From an uncultured Muribaculaceae bacterium (GTDB taxonomy: Bacteria; Bacteroidota; Bacteroidia; Bacteroidales; Muribaculaceae), in contig CAJUAR010000057.1 in NCBI GenBank assembly GCA_910584495.1, positions 1-19,302 of the forward strand: 19,302 nt of DNA. Reading direction: 5' to 3'. The translations under genes and the position numbers were made by a program. The notes beneath the pieces are model-generated. The model saw nothing but the letters and a program-made list of their open reading frames with translations, did no database searches and was not told the DNA's origin. How positions within the stretch are numbered: position 1 is the first letter of the stretch; each line of letters begins with the position of its first letter. Below, piece by piece: positions 6,607 to 13,376 of the stretch.

Positions 6607-6640
6607 AAAGCTTCGGGACGCCGAAGCGCTCCGAAGCTTT
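6607..6640 (-). terminator. Hairpin with three interchangeable arms, probable terminator of the lipoprotein gene
   Basis: AAAGCTTCGG (6607-6616) pairs perfectly with CCGAAGCTTT (6631-6640). An internal CCGAAGC (6621-6627) can instead pair with GCTTCGG (6610-6616) around a 4-nt loop. On the minus strand the hairpin is followed by TTTTCTTG-like sequence and lies 27 bp after the lipoprotein stop, which suits a terminator. Confidence 0.55.
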
Positions 6641-6666
6641 GGGTATATTATCGCTAAATGCTAAAA

Positions 6667-7545
6667 TTATTCCTGATTGGCATCCACCTGTGGATAACCC
6701 GTTTCGGCTCCCACGTGGAAGAGGGCTCCACCCATTGTCTGAGGACGGCAGTCGAAATTCAATGTCATGGCTTGTCCGAACTCTATTTCACCCACAAGGT
6801 CGGTGATTGGGAAGCCATCGTAAGGAACACCTCCTATGGTAGGTGTTTTGCTCGCAGCCTCGAATTTGAGACGATTTGAAACGATGGTATAGGGGATATT
6901 GTTGATAGTAATATCCATTGCCGGCATCTTGTCGATGAACTGTGCTTTGTAAAGGGTGAGCTTAAGCTGGCGTGTCTCTGTATCGATAACTGCCTGATAA
7001 TAAGTGTTCTTTGTCGTGAACGAAGTTCCGCCGTCCTTCACACTCACAGTGGTGCCGAAAGTAACTTGGTCCATCGTAGAAGAAGTGACTGTAAAATGCT
7101 GGTTTACAGCAAATCGGAAGCTTACTGCCGGCATATAGCTCTGTCCGATAATGCGCTGGAGAATACGCACTTTGAGGCCGGTAACTGTAACCTCACCGCC
7201 AAGACCTGTGCTTGGTTTAACCTGGTCGGCTTTTATTTCAATCCATCCATTATTGTCGATATGCCAAGGCAGATTTGTCATGCGCATCGAGCCAAGAGAA
7301 GTGCCATCGGTGAGCTTGAGGTTGTAAACTGTAACTTCGGCCAACGCTGTGGTATAATTGAGGGTGATTTCATACGACACATTTTTGTAATATGCCGATG
7401 CACCGCTGCTATAGTCCTCTACATAGGCAAAACATTCCGGAAATGTTTGTTTGGTAACATAGTCATCATTATTGCTGCTTGAACATGCAGAGGCGAGCAT
7501 GCCCAACCCTATGCAAACGAACAGAAGTTTGAAGATTTTTTTCAT
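6667..7545 (-). CDS. Uncharacterised lipoprotein with two repeated beta-rich domains
   Basis: The 292-aa product has a signal peptide and a lipobox ending in Cys21 (LASAC), followed by SSSNNDD. In Bacteroidetes an acidic/Ser-rich stretch at this point often marks surface-exposed lipoproteins. The mature protein looks mostly beta-strand. Residues 52-150 and 180-266 appear to be copies of one domain: each has an alternating hydrophobic strand ending in (V/L)-T-(V/L)-Y, then N(L/I)P(W/Y)-x-I, then a TGL or TDL turn. I do not recognise a named family, and the ligand or role is unknown. I chose the ATG at 7545 because the signal peptide starts there and the promoter (-7 box 7573-7580) lies inside the possible upstream extension to 7593. 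Confidence 0.85.
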   Translation of the reverse strand: MKKIFKLLFVCIGLGMLASACSSSNNDDYVTKQTFPECFAYVEDYSSGASAYYKNVSYEITLNYTTALAEVTVYNLKLTDGTSLGSMRMTNLPWHIDNNGWIEIKADQVKPSTGLGGEVTVTGLKVRILQRIIGQSYMPAVSFRFAVNQHFTVTSSTMDQVTFGTTVSVKDGGTSFTTKNTYYQAVIDTETRQLKLTLYKAQFIDKMPAMDITINNIPYTIVSNRLKFEAASKTPTIGGVPYDGFPITDLVGEIEFGQAMTLNFDCRPQTMGGALFHVGAETGYPQVDANQE

Positions 7546-7572
7546 TTTAGAAATAGTTATCGTTTTATGCAA

Positions 7573-7604
7573 CAAAGTTAGCAATTCTTTCAATAATGGC
7601 CAAT
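7573..7604 (-). promoter_or_regulatory. Promoter of the duplicated lipoprotein gene
   Basis: TAACTTTG on the minus strand (7573-7580) matches TAnnTTTG. A one-mismatch -33 box, ATTG (7601-7604), lies 20 bp upstream. The predicted start is near 7567, about 20 nt before the ATG at 7545. Confidence 0.55.
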
Positions 7605-7682
7605 AGTTGAAGAGGTAAGAATGTAAATAATCTTAAAAAAACGCTATTTTGACCAATTTACGCTCCTTCTGCGTAACAATTA

Positions 7683-7714
7683 TTTGCATATTCCAATATT
7701 TCTTATTACTTTTG
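7683..7714 (+). promoter_or_regulatory. Consensus promoter of a small RNA candidate
   Basis: TTTG (7683-7686), a 20-bp spacer and TACTTTTG (7707-7714) fit the Bacteroidetes promoter form exactly. No coding sequence follows on the plus strand; a terminator follows about 75 nt after the predicted start near 7720. Confidence 0.7.
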
Positions 7715-7719
7715 CATCG

Positions 7720-7828
7720 AAACTGTTTGAGAATCCCTTATAAAGAGGGATACAGAACTAAGAATATGTTTTTATAGATTGTAGATTAATAGAGGGCTCT
7801 GTCGCGAGATACAGCCCTTTTCTTTTTT
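7720..7828 (+). ncRNA. Candidate stand-alone small RNA, about 108 nt
   Basis: The interval is bounded by a perfect promoter (7683-7714) and an intrinsic terminator (7793-7828), with no open reading frame of note and opposite-strand genes on both sides. The 5' part can fold as CTGT (7723-7726) / ACAG (7752-7755), a 6-nt one-sided bulge, then ATCCCT (7733-7738) / AGGGAT (7746-7751) with a 7-nt loop. A mostly single-stranded AU-rich linker (about 7756-7792) leads to the terminator stem. I do not recognise the family. 6S RNA or another Bacteroidales ncRNA family is possible but not shown. The rest of the 7546-7847 gap holds only the lipoprotein promoter. Confidence 0.55.
7793..7828 (+). terminator. 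Intrinsic terminator of the small RNA candidate
   Basis: AGGGCT (7793-7798) pairs with AGCCCT (7813-7818). After one mismatch the stem continues and closes on a GCGA tetraloop (7802-7807 region), followed by the T-run TTTTCTTTTTT at 7818-7828. Read the other way it lies just after the merR stop and may also end that operon. Confidence 0.75.
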
Positions 7829-7847
7829 ACCGCCACCAAACATACAG

Positions 7848-8189
7848 TCATAGGCCACGAGAACCGAGAGCATCGAGCATGTCGGAGATTTGGCGTCGCA
7901 GGGCGCGGAGACGTTCCACCACCTGGTGTTTTCGTTCTATATCGGCACGGTTGTGCTTGAGGTGCTCCTTTGCGCCTTCAATAGTCAAACCCTTATCGTA
8001 GAGCAGAAAACGAATAAGTCGCAACAGCTCAAGGTCGTTTGCCGAATAAATCCGCAGACCTCCGGCATTGCGGCGCGGACGCAGTTCGGAAAATTCTTTT
8101 TCCCAGTAGCGCAAAGTTGAGGCAGGCAAGTCGAGAAGCTCGCCCACATCGCCAATGCGGTAGAATAATTTGCTGAAATCTTCGCTCAT
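7848..8189 (-). CDS. MerR-family transcriptional regulator
   Basis: The 113-aa protein has the MerR winged helix-turn-helix at about residues 9-75: YRIGDVGELLDLPASTLRYWEKEF is the typical start, and GGLRIYSANDLELLRLIRFLL the wing and following helix. A C-terminal helix (about 80-110) should form the dimer coiled coil. There is no effector-binding domain or cysteine cluster, so it is a short MerR of unknown signal. Its ATG overlaps the stop of the M23 peptidase gene by 1 bp (TGATG), so the two are co-translated. The perfect palindrome in the divergent promoter at 9200-9228 is a possible site of action; this is inference. Confidence 0.92.
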   Translation of the reverse strand: MSEDFSKLFYRIGDVGELLDLPASTLRYWEKEFSELRPRRNAGGLRIYSANDLELLRLIRFLLYDKGLTIEGAKEHLKHNRADIERKHQVVERLRALRRQISDMLDALGSRGL

Positions 8190-9160
8190 CAGTCCATTAC
8201 GCGGCCAGCGTTCTCGGCAAGGCTCACGATTTCATCATATTGTTCAGGAGTAAGATCAAAGAAATAGTAGTTGACCGGATTTTGCGGCGCACCACGGAGC
8301 CGCACCTCATAATGCAAGTGAGAGCCTGTCGACTTACCTGTGTTTCCAACCAGGCCAATTAGGTCGCCTCGCTTCACAAGCGCACCGTCGTGAGTGATGA
8401 TTTTAGACAGATGGGCGTAGCGAGTGGTATAGTTGAATCCATGGTCGATTTCCACCATGTTGCCATAGGCACCCTGCCACGAGGCGGTACGGACGCGACC
8501 GTTGGCCGTGGCATAGACCGGCGTACCCACAGGAGCCGAAAAGTCCATGCCCTCGTGAAACTTGGACGTGCCATAGATAGGGTCGAGACGCACACCATAG
8601 CCCGATGCCATGGTGCGAAGATATTTTTCGGGAACAGGCTGTATGGCGGGAGTATTGTTTATGCGCGTTTTCTGACTGTCGACAAGAGCAGCAAGAGCAT
8701 CAAACGACTTGATTTGTGAGTAGACCATCTGATCGAGCATGTCGAGCTTCCGTTCCACACCATGCACCAGAGCCTCGTCGGAAAGCGAATCTATACGGTC
8801 GTATTTCTTTTGACGTTCGAGGCCGGCAAAACGACGGGCGGCACTCAAGGGTTCGGTCTGCATCATGGCACGGTAGAAATTATTGTCGCGTTCCACAAGG
8901 TTGTGCATCACAGCCACGGCCTCGTCGGCACGGTGCTCGAGCACGTCGACACGTCCTCGCAAAGCATCGTTTTCGGTGCGCAGCTGCCGCTCGCGAGGCA
9001 GCTCAAACAAATTGTAGGCTATGACACCCAGCAGGCATACAAATGCAAAAGCCATGACATAGGGGCGCGCCATGGCTGAAATGCGGTGGCGGCGGTCAGG
9101 AAACACACGCTCGTATTGCTCGGTGACCGGATTATATCTATAAAAGACTTTCTGGCTCAT
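8189..9160 (-). CDS. Membrane-anchored M23 family metallopeptidase (peptidoglycan endopeptidase)
   Basis: The 323-aa protein has a short cytosolic N-terminus, one membrane segment (about 32-53), a coiled-coil region (about 55-165) and an M23/LytM domain (about 185-300). The zinc and catalytic residues are all present: His202 and Asp206 in FHEGMDF, His250 in RYAH and His281/His283 in SHLHYEV, so an active endopeptidase cleaving peptide cross-links in the periplasm is expected. The domain order resembles MepM and other cell-wall hydrolases. It is the first gene of a two-gene operon with merR and is divergent from alaS. Confidence 0.93.
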   Translation of the reverse strand: MSQKVFYRYNPVTEQYERVFPDRRHRISAMARPYVMAFAFVCLLGVIAYNLFELPRERQLRTENDALRGRVDVLEHRADEAVAVMHNLVERDNNFYRAMMQTEPLSAARRFAGLERQKKYDRIDSLSDEALVHGVERKLDMLDQMVYSQIKSFDALAALVDSQKTRINNTPAIQPVPEKYLRTMASGYGVRLDPIYGTSKFHEGMDFSAPVGTPVYATANGRVRTASWQGAYGNMVEIDHGFNYTTRYAHLSKIITHDGALVKRGDLIGLVGNTGKSTGSHLHYEVRLRGAPQNPVNYYFFDLTPEQYDEIVSLAENAGRVMD

Positions 9161-9199
9161 ATCGTGCCGTTATTTCTTGCTTTTGTGCCGAAATTGCTG

Positions 9200-9228
9200 T
9201 AATTTTGCACTTTCAAAGTGCAAAGATA
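9200..9228. promoter_or_regulatory. Symmetric divergent promoter between alaS and the M23/merR operon
   Basis: TAATTTTG (9200-9207, plus strand, toward alaS) and TATCTTTG (9221-9228, minus strand, toward the M23 gene) both match TAnnTTTG. They face each other and lie within a perfect inverted repeat, TTTGCACTTT (9204-9213) / AAAGTGCAAA (9215-9224), centred on 9214. Both start sites would map close to 9214. A possible alaS -33 box is CTTG at 9176-9179 (spacer 20). The minus -33 box is weak. Confidence 0.6.
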
Positions 9229-9275
9229 ATGATTTTTGCACACATTTGTGCAATGTAAATCAAACCAAATATAAT

Positions 9276-11918
9276 ATGTCAACTCAAAAACCAATGACAG
9301 CCAAGGAAATTCGACAGTCGTTTATCGACTATTTTCAAAACCATGGCCATCATATTGTGCCGTCGGCACCGATGGTAATCAAGGACGACCCTACCCTGAT
9401 GTTTACCAACGCCGGCATGAACCAATTCAAAGATATTATTCTGGGCAACGCCACCCCAAAATTCCGCCGCGTTGCCGATTCGCAGAAATGTCTGCGTGTG
9501 AGCGGCAAACACAACGACCTCGAAGAAGTGGGTCTGGACACCTACCACCACACCATGTTCGAGATGCTCGGTAACTGGTCGTTTGGCGATTATTTCAAAC
9601 AAGTGGCCATCGACCAGGCTTGGGAATACCTTGTCGATGTGCTCGGACTCGACCCCAGACATCTTTATGCCACTGTCTTCGAAGGGTCGCCCGCCGAAGG
9701 CCTCGAACGCGATGAAGAAGCTGCTTCGATATGGGCAAAGCATCTGCCTGCCGACCATATTCTCAACGGCAACAAGCACGATAATTTCTGGGAAATGGGC
9801 GACACAGGCCCCTGCGGTCCCTGCTCTGAAATTCACATCGACCTCCGCCCCGACGAAGAGCGGCAGGCTGTGCCGGGAGCCTCGCTGGTTAATAAAGACC
9901 ACCCCCAGGTGATTGAAATCTGGAACCTTGTGTTCATGCAGTATAACCGCAAAGCCGACGGCAGCCTCGAGCCCCTGCCCGCCAAGGTGATTGACACCGG
10001 CATGGGTTTCGAACGTCTGTGCATGGCCATGCAAGGCAAAACCTCCAACTACGACACCGACGTATTCACCCCGCTAATCGACAAGATTGCAAATCTTTCA
10101 GGAAAGAAATATGGCAATGACCACAATGTGGACGTTGCCATGCGAGTGATTGCCGACCATGTTCGCACCATCGCGTTCTCTATTGCCGACAACCAGCTGC
10201 CCTCCAACGCCAAGGCCGGCTATGTGATTCGACGCATTCTTCGCCGTGCTGTGCGCTATGCCTACACCTTCCTGGGACAGAAGCAGCCCTTTATGTACCG
10301 TCTCATCGACACTCTTATCGAAAGCATGGGCCAGGCATACCCCGAACTTCCCGCCAACCGCGACTTGATTATGAAAGTTATCAAGGAAGAAGAAGACGCT
10401 TTCCTGCGCACACTCGAAAACGGTATACGCATGCTCGACGAAGCCGCCAAGGCTGCAAAAGCCGAAAACAAAAGCCAGATTAGCGGCTACCAGGCATTCA
10501 CTCTCTACGACACATACGGGTTCCCTCTCGATCTCACTCTTCTCATCCTCAAGGACTATGGAATGACAATCGACCAGGCCGAATTCGATGCCGCCATGCA
10601 GGCCCAGAAGGACCGCGCACGCGCTGCAGCTGCCGTAGAAGCTGCCGACTGGATGACGGTCAACGAAGGAGAAGAGGAATTTGTGGGTTACGACAACGTC
10701 AGTGCCGAATGTCACATTCTCCGCTATCGACACGTGAAACAGAAAAACCGCGAGTGCTGGCAGATTATTCTTGACAAAACTCCCTTCTATGCCGAAATGG
10801 GTGGCCAGGTGGGCGACCGCGGCAAACTCGTCGACACCGCAAGCGGCGAAGAGACACAAGTGCTCGACACCAAGCGCGAAAATGGCGTGGCCGTGCACAT
10901 CGTGGCCAAAATGCCCGCCAATCCGGCTGCTACATTCCGCGCCGAAATCGACACCGAGGCTCGCATGAACACCTCGCGCAACCACACAGCCACCCACCTG
11001 CTGCACCATGCTCTGCGCCAAGTGCTGGGCACACATGTAGAGCAGAAAGGCTCGTATGTCAGCCCCGAATCGCTGCGTTTCGACTTCTCGCACTTCCAGA
11101 AACTTACTCCCGAAGAAATCAAAGAGGTTGAGAAACTCGCCAACAAATATGTGCGCGAAGCTACAGCCCTCGACGAGCATCGCCACATGCCCATTGCCGA
11201 TGCCCGCGCAATGGGGGCCATGGCTCTCTTCGGCGAAAAATATGGCGACGATGTGCGTGTGATCCGTTACGGCGATTCAGTCGAGCTGTGCGGCGGCACA
11301 CATGTGCCCAACACAGGCAACATCGGCATGATCAAAATTATTTCTGAATCGAGCATCGCTGCCGGCATCCGTCGTATCGAAGCCGTCACAGGACCCGGAG
11401 TCGAAAAACTTATCTACAATGCCGAGCAAACGCTCAAAGACATCTCGACAATGTTCAACAACGCTCCTAACCTGCTCGACACCCTTCGCCGAAACATTGA
11501 GGAAAATCATGAACTGCGACGTCAGGCCGAGGAATACTTCAAAGAACGTGTCAACAACCTTTCGCGCGAACTTCTGAACACTGCAAAAATCAACGCCAAC
11601 GGTGTGAAGGTCATAAGCCTTACAGGTGTGCGCATGCCTGAAGTTGTGAAGAACGTGGCCTTTGCCATCCGCGAGCTGTCGAACACAGCAACAGCCTTCA
11701 TTGCAGCCACCAAGGATGGAACCGGCAAACCGTTGCTCACAGTGATGCTCACCGACGACCTGACCTCGGACGGGCTCAATGCCTCCAAGATTGTCCGCGA
11801 AGCTGCCAAGAACATCAAAGGCGGCGGCGGCGGCCAGCCCGGTTTTGCACAGGCAGGCGGCAAGGATGCCGAAGGTCTGGGCAAAGCCCTCGACGCAATG
11901 CTCCAAGCCATAGGCTGA
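9276..11918 (+). CDS. alaS: Alanyl-tRNA synthetase
   Basis: The 880-aa class II synthetase charges tRNA-Ala. The catalytic core begins at MTAKEIRQSFIDYFQ and includes MFTNAGMNQFKD and GFERLCMAMQGKTSNYDTDVF. The editing domain carries HTATH (570-574) and CGGTH (Cys672 to His676), the zinc ligands used to clear Ser- and Gly-tRNA-Ala. The C-Ala domain ends with GGGGGQPGFAQAGG. All expected domains are present at normal length. I chose the ATG at 9276 because the frame open from 9177 would add 33 non-conserved residues encoded across the promoter region. It ends at a terminator shared with rarA. Confidence 0.98.
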   Translation: MSTQKPMTAKEIRQSFIDYFQNHGHHIVPSAPMVIKDDPTLMFTNAGMNQFKDIILGNATPKFRRVADSQKCLRVSGKHNDLEEVGLDTYHHTMFEMLGNWSFGDYFKQVAIDQAWEYLVDVLGLDPRHLYATVFEGSPAEGLERDEEAASIWAKHLPADHILNGNKHDNFWEMGDTGPCGPCSEIHIDLRPDEERQAVPGASLVNKDHPQVIEIWNLVFMQYNRKADGSLEPLPAKVIDTGMGFERLCMAMQGKTSNYDTDVFTPLIDKIANLSGKKYGNDHNVDVAMRVIADHVRTIAFSIADNQLPSNAKAGYVIRRILRRAVRYAYTFLGQKQPFMYRLIDTLIESMGQAYPELPANRDLIMKVIKEEEDAFLRTLENGIRMLDEAAKAAKAENKSQISGYQAFTLYDTYGFPLDLTLLILKDYGMTIDQAEFDAAMQAQKDRARAAAAVEAADWMTVNEGEEEFVGYDNVSAECHILRYRHVKQKNRECWQIILDKTPFYAEMGGQVGDRGKLVDTASGEETQVLDTKRENGVAVHIVAKMPANPAATFRAEIDTEARMNTSRNHTATHLLHHALRQVLGTHVEQKGSYVSPESLRFDFSHFQKLTPEEIKEVEKLANKYVREATALDEHRHMPIADARAMGAMALFGEKYGDDVRVIRYGDSVELCGGTHVPNTGNIGMIKIISESSIAAGIRRIEAVTGPGVEKLIYNAEQTLKDISTMFNNAPNLLDTLRRNIEENHELRRQAEEYFKERVNNLSRELLNTAKINANGVKVISLTGVRMPEVVKNVAFAIRELSNTATAFIAATKDGTGKPLLTVMLTDDLTSDGLNASKIVREAAKNIKGGGGGQPGFAQAGGKDAEGLGKALDAMLQAIG

Positions 11919-11940
11919 AAACCACACCCACAACCATAAC

Positions 11941-11971
11941 AAAGCCCCGGAAGTTCGACTTTCGGGGCTTT
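11941..11971. terminator. Bidirectional terminator between alaS and rarA
   Basis: AAAGCCCCGGAAG (11941-11953) pairs with CTTTCGGGGCTTT (11959-11971), one G-T wobble, around the loop TTCGA. The A-run and T-run at its base serve either direction, and it lies between two converging genes, 22 bp after alaS and 15 bp after rarA. Confidence 0.85.
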
Positions 11972-11986
11972 GACATTTTGCCGTGG

Positions 11987-13276
11987 CTATCGGTAGGTTT
12001 TGCCATCGTTCCAGCGCGAGAGGTGCCGCTGCAACATCACGTCTTCCGACGGGTTGTGGCAGGGCTTCCAAAATTCCTGCTCTCGAATCTGGTCGGGGCG
12101 GAACTGCTGGCTCACAAAATTGCCGGGATAGTCGTGCGAATAAAGATAGTTGGTGCCATAACCCAGTTTCTTCATCAACGATGTTGGAGCATTGCGCAAG
12201 TGAAGGGGCACCGGAAGGTCGCCGCTGCGTTCCACCTCGGCCAAAGCGGCATCGATGGCCACATAGGCCGAATTGCTTTTTGGCGACTGAGCAAGATAGA
12301 TTGCACATTCGCTGAGCGTAATCCGGCCTTCGGGCATGCCTATTTTATGAATGATGTCGAAGGTGGTGTTGGCAATAAGCATTGCATTAGGATTGGCAAG
12401 GCCAACATCCTCGCTTGCAAGTATCACCATGCGGCGTGCAATAAATTCGGGGTCCTCGCCCCCGGCAATCATACGGGCCAGCCAATAGACGGCGGCATCG
12501 GGGTCGCTGCCACGAATACTTTTGATAAATGCCGAAATGATGTCGTAGTGCATCTCTCCGTTTTTATCGTAGGCGGCGGGGTTCTCCTGCAGCCGTTCGG
12601 TAATCACCTCGTCGTTGATTACCATTTCCTCGCCTAAAGCTGTTGACTGCTCAAGCAAATCGAGAATGTTGAGCAATTTGCGTGCATCGCCTCCGCTATA
12701 ACGGAAAAGAGCATCGGTCTGCTCCACCCTCACCTTTGTATGCGACAGTACTTCGTCGGTCGTAATGGCGCGATCAAGAAGGACTTTCAAATCGCTCTCG
12801 CCGAGTGATTTGAGAGTATAGACCTGCGCACGTGAAAGCAATGGCCTTATAACCTCAAACGATGGATTCTCGGTCGTGGCGCCAATGAGGGTAACAGTTC
12901 CGTTCTCCACTGCACCGAGCAAGCTGTCCTGCTGCGACTTGCTGAACCTATGAATTTCATCAATGAACAGAATGGGACGACCGTGGCTGAACATACCACC
13001 TGCTTCGGCACGTGCACGCTCAATGACCTCGCGCACTTCCTTCACACCCGACGTAACTGCCGACAGAGTGTGAAACGAGCTGCGTGTGCTATTGGCAATA
13101 ATACGGGCAAGAGTCGTTTTACCCACCCCCGGAGGTCCCCAAAGAATGAACGACGACACATTTCCGCTCTCTATCATTCGGCGCAAAATGCCGCCGGGTC
13201 CAACAAGATGTTGCTGGCCTATATATTGGTCAAGTGTTTGGGGCCGCATTCGTTCGGCCAAAGGTGCAAGGCCCAT
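11987..13276 (-). CDS. rarA: RarA/MgsA-type replication-associated recombination AAA+ ATPase
   Basis: The 429-aa protein is a clamp-loader-like AAA+ ATPase that acts at stalled replication forks. It has Walker A GPPGVGKT (47-54), Walker B ILFIDE (102-107), sensor 1 GATTENPS (132-139) and a likely arginine finger in LLSRA (146-150). The conserved C-terminal part includes SAFIKSIRGSDPDAAVYWLARM and ASEDVGLANP. Length matches the family. The start MGLAPLAERMRP is the usual RarA opening. I saw no consensus promoter in the 100-bp gap upstream, which instead carries a terminator. Confidence 0.96.
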   Translation of the reverse strand: MGLAPLAERMRPQTLDQYIGQQHLVGPGGILRRMIESGNVSSFILWGPPGVGKTTLARIIANSTRSSFHTLSAVTSGVKEVREVIERARAEAGGMFSHGRPILFIDEIHRFSKSQQDSLLGAVENGTVTLIGATTENPSFEVIRPLLSRAQVYTLKSLGESDLKVLLDRAITTDEVLSHTKVRVEQTDALFRYSGGDARKLLNILDLLEQSTALGEEMVINDEVITERLQENPAAYDKNGEMHYDIISAFIKSIRGSDPDAAVYWLARMIAGGEDPEFIARRMVILASEDVGLANPNAMLIANTTFDIIHKIGMPEGRITLSECAIYLAQSPKSNSAYVAIDAALAEVERSGDLPVPLHLRNAPTSLMKKLGYGTNYLYSHDYPGNFVSQQFRPDQIREQEFWKPCHNPSEDVMLQRHLSRWNDGKTYR

Positions 13277-13322
13277 AGGTTAATGTTGAAGTTGAATGTT
13301 GTGCTACTGTGCTTGGCAAAAC

Positions 13323-13356
13323 GAGGGGGCCGGGAGAACAAGCCCCGAGCCCCCTC
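13323..13356 (-). terminator. Terminator of the TPR gene
   Basis: GAGGGGGC (13323-13330) pairs with GCCCCCTC (13349-13356), and the stem continues with CGGG/CCCG past one bulged A. On the minus strand GTTTTG follows. It lies 21 bp after the TPR stop and before rarA. Confidence 0.75.
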
Positions 13357-13376
13357 TTATTTAACAATGAAGAAGT

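Noticed and set aside
7546..7593. N-terminal extension of the duplicated lipoprotein
   Set aside because: It precedes a complete lipoprotein signal peptide and contains the promoter -7 box, so the start at 7545 is preferred.
7720..7828. Naming the small RNA as 6S RNA
   Set aside because: The length is shorter than typical 6S RNA, and a closed stem with a large central bubble could not be traced with confidence.
9177..9275. N-terminal extension of alaS
   Set aside because: The 33 added residues are not typical of AlaS and span the promoter and palindrome.
10098..11186. Minus-strand open frame of 362 codons inside alaS
   Set aside because: It is the antisense shadow of the alaS coding region and shows no family motifs.
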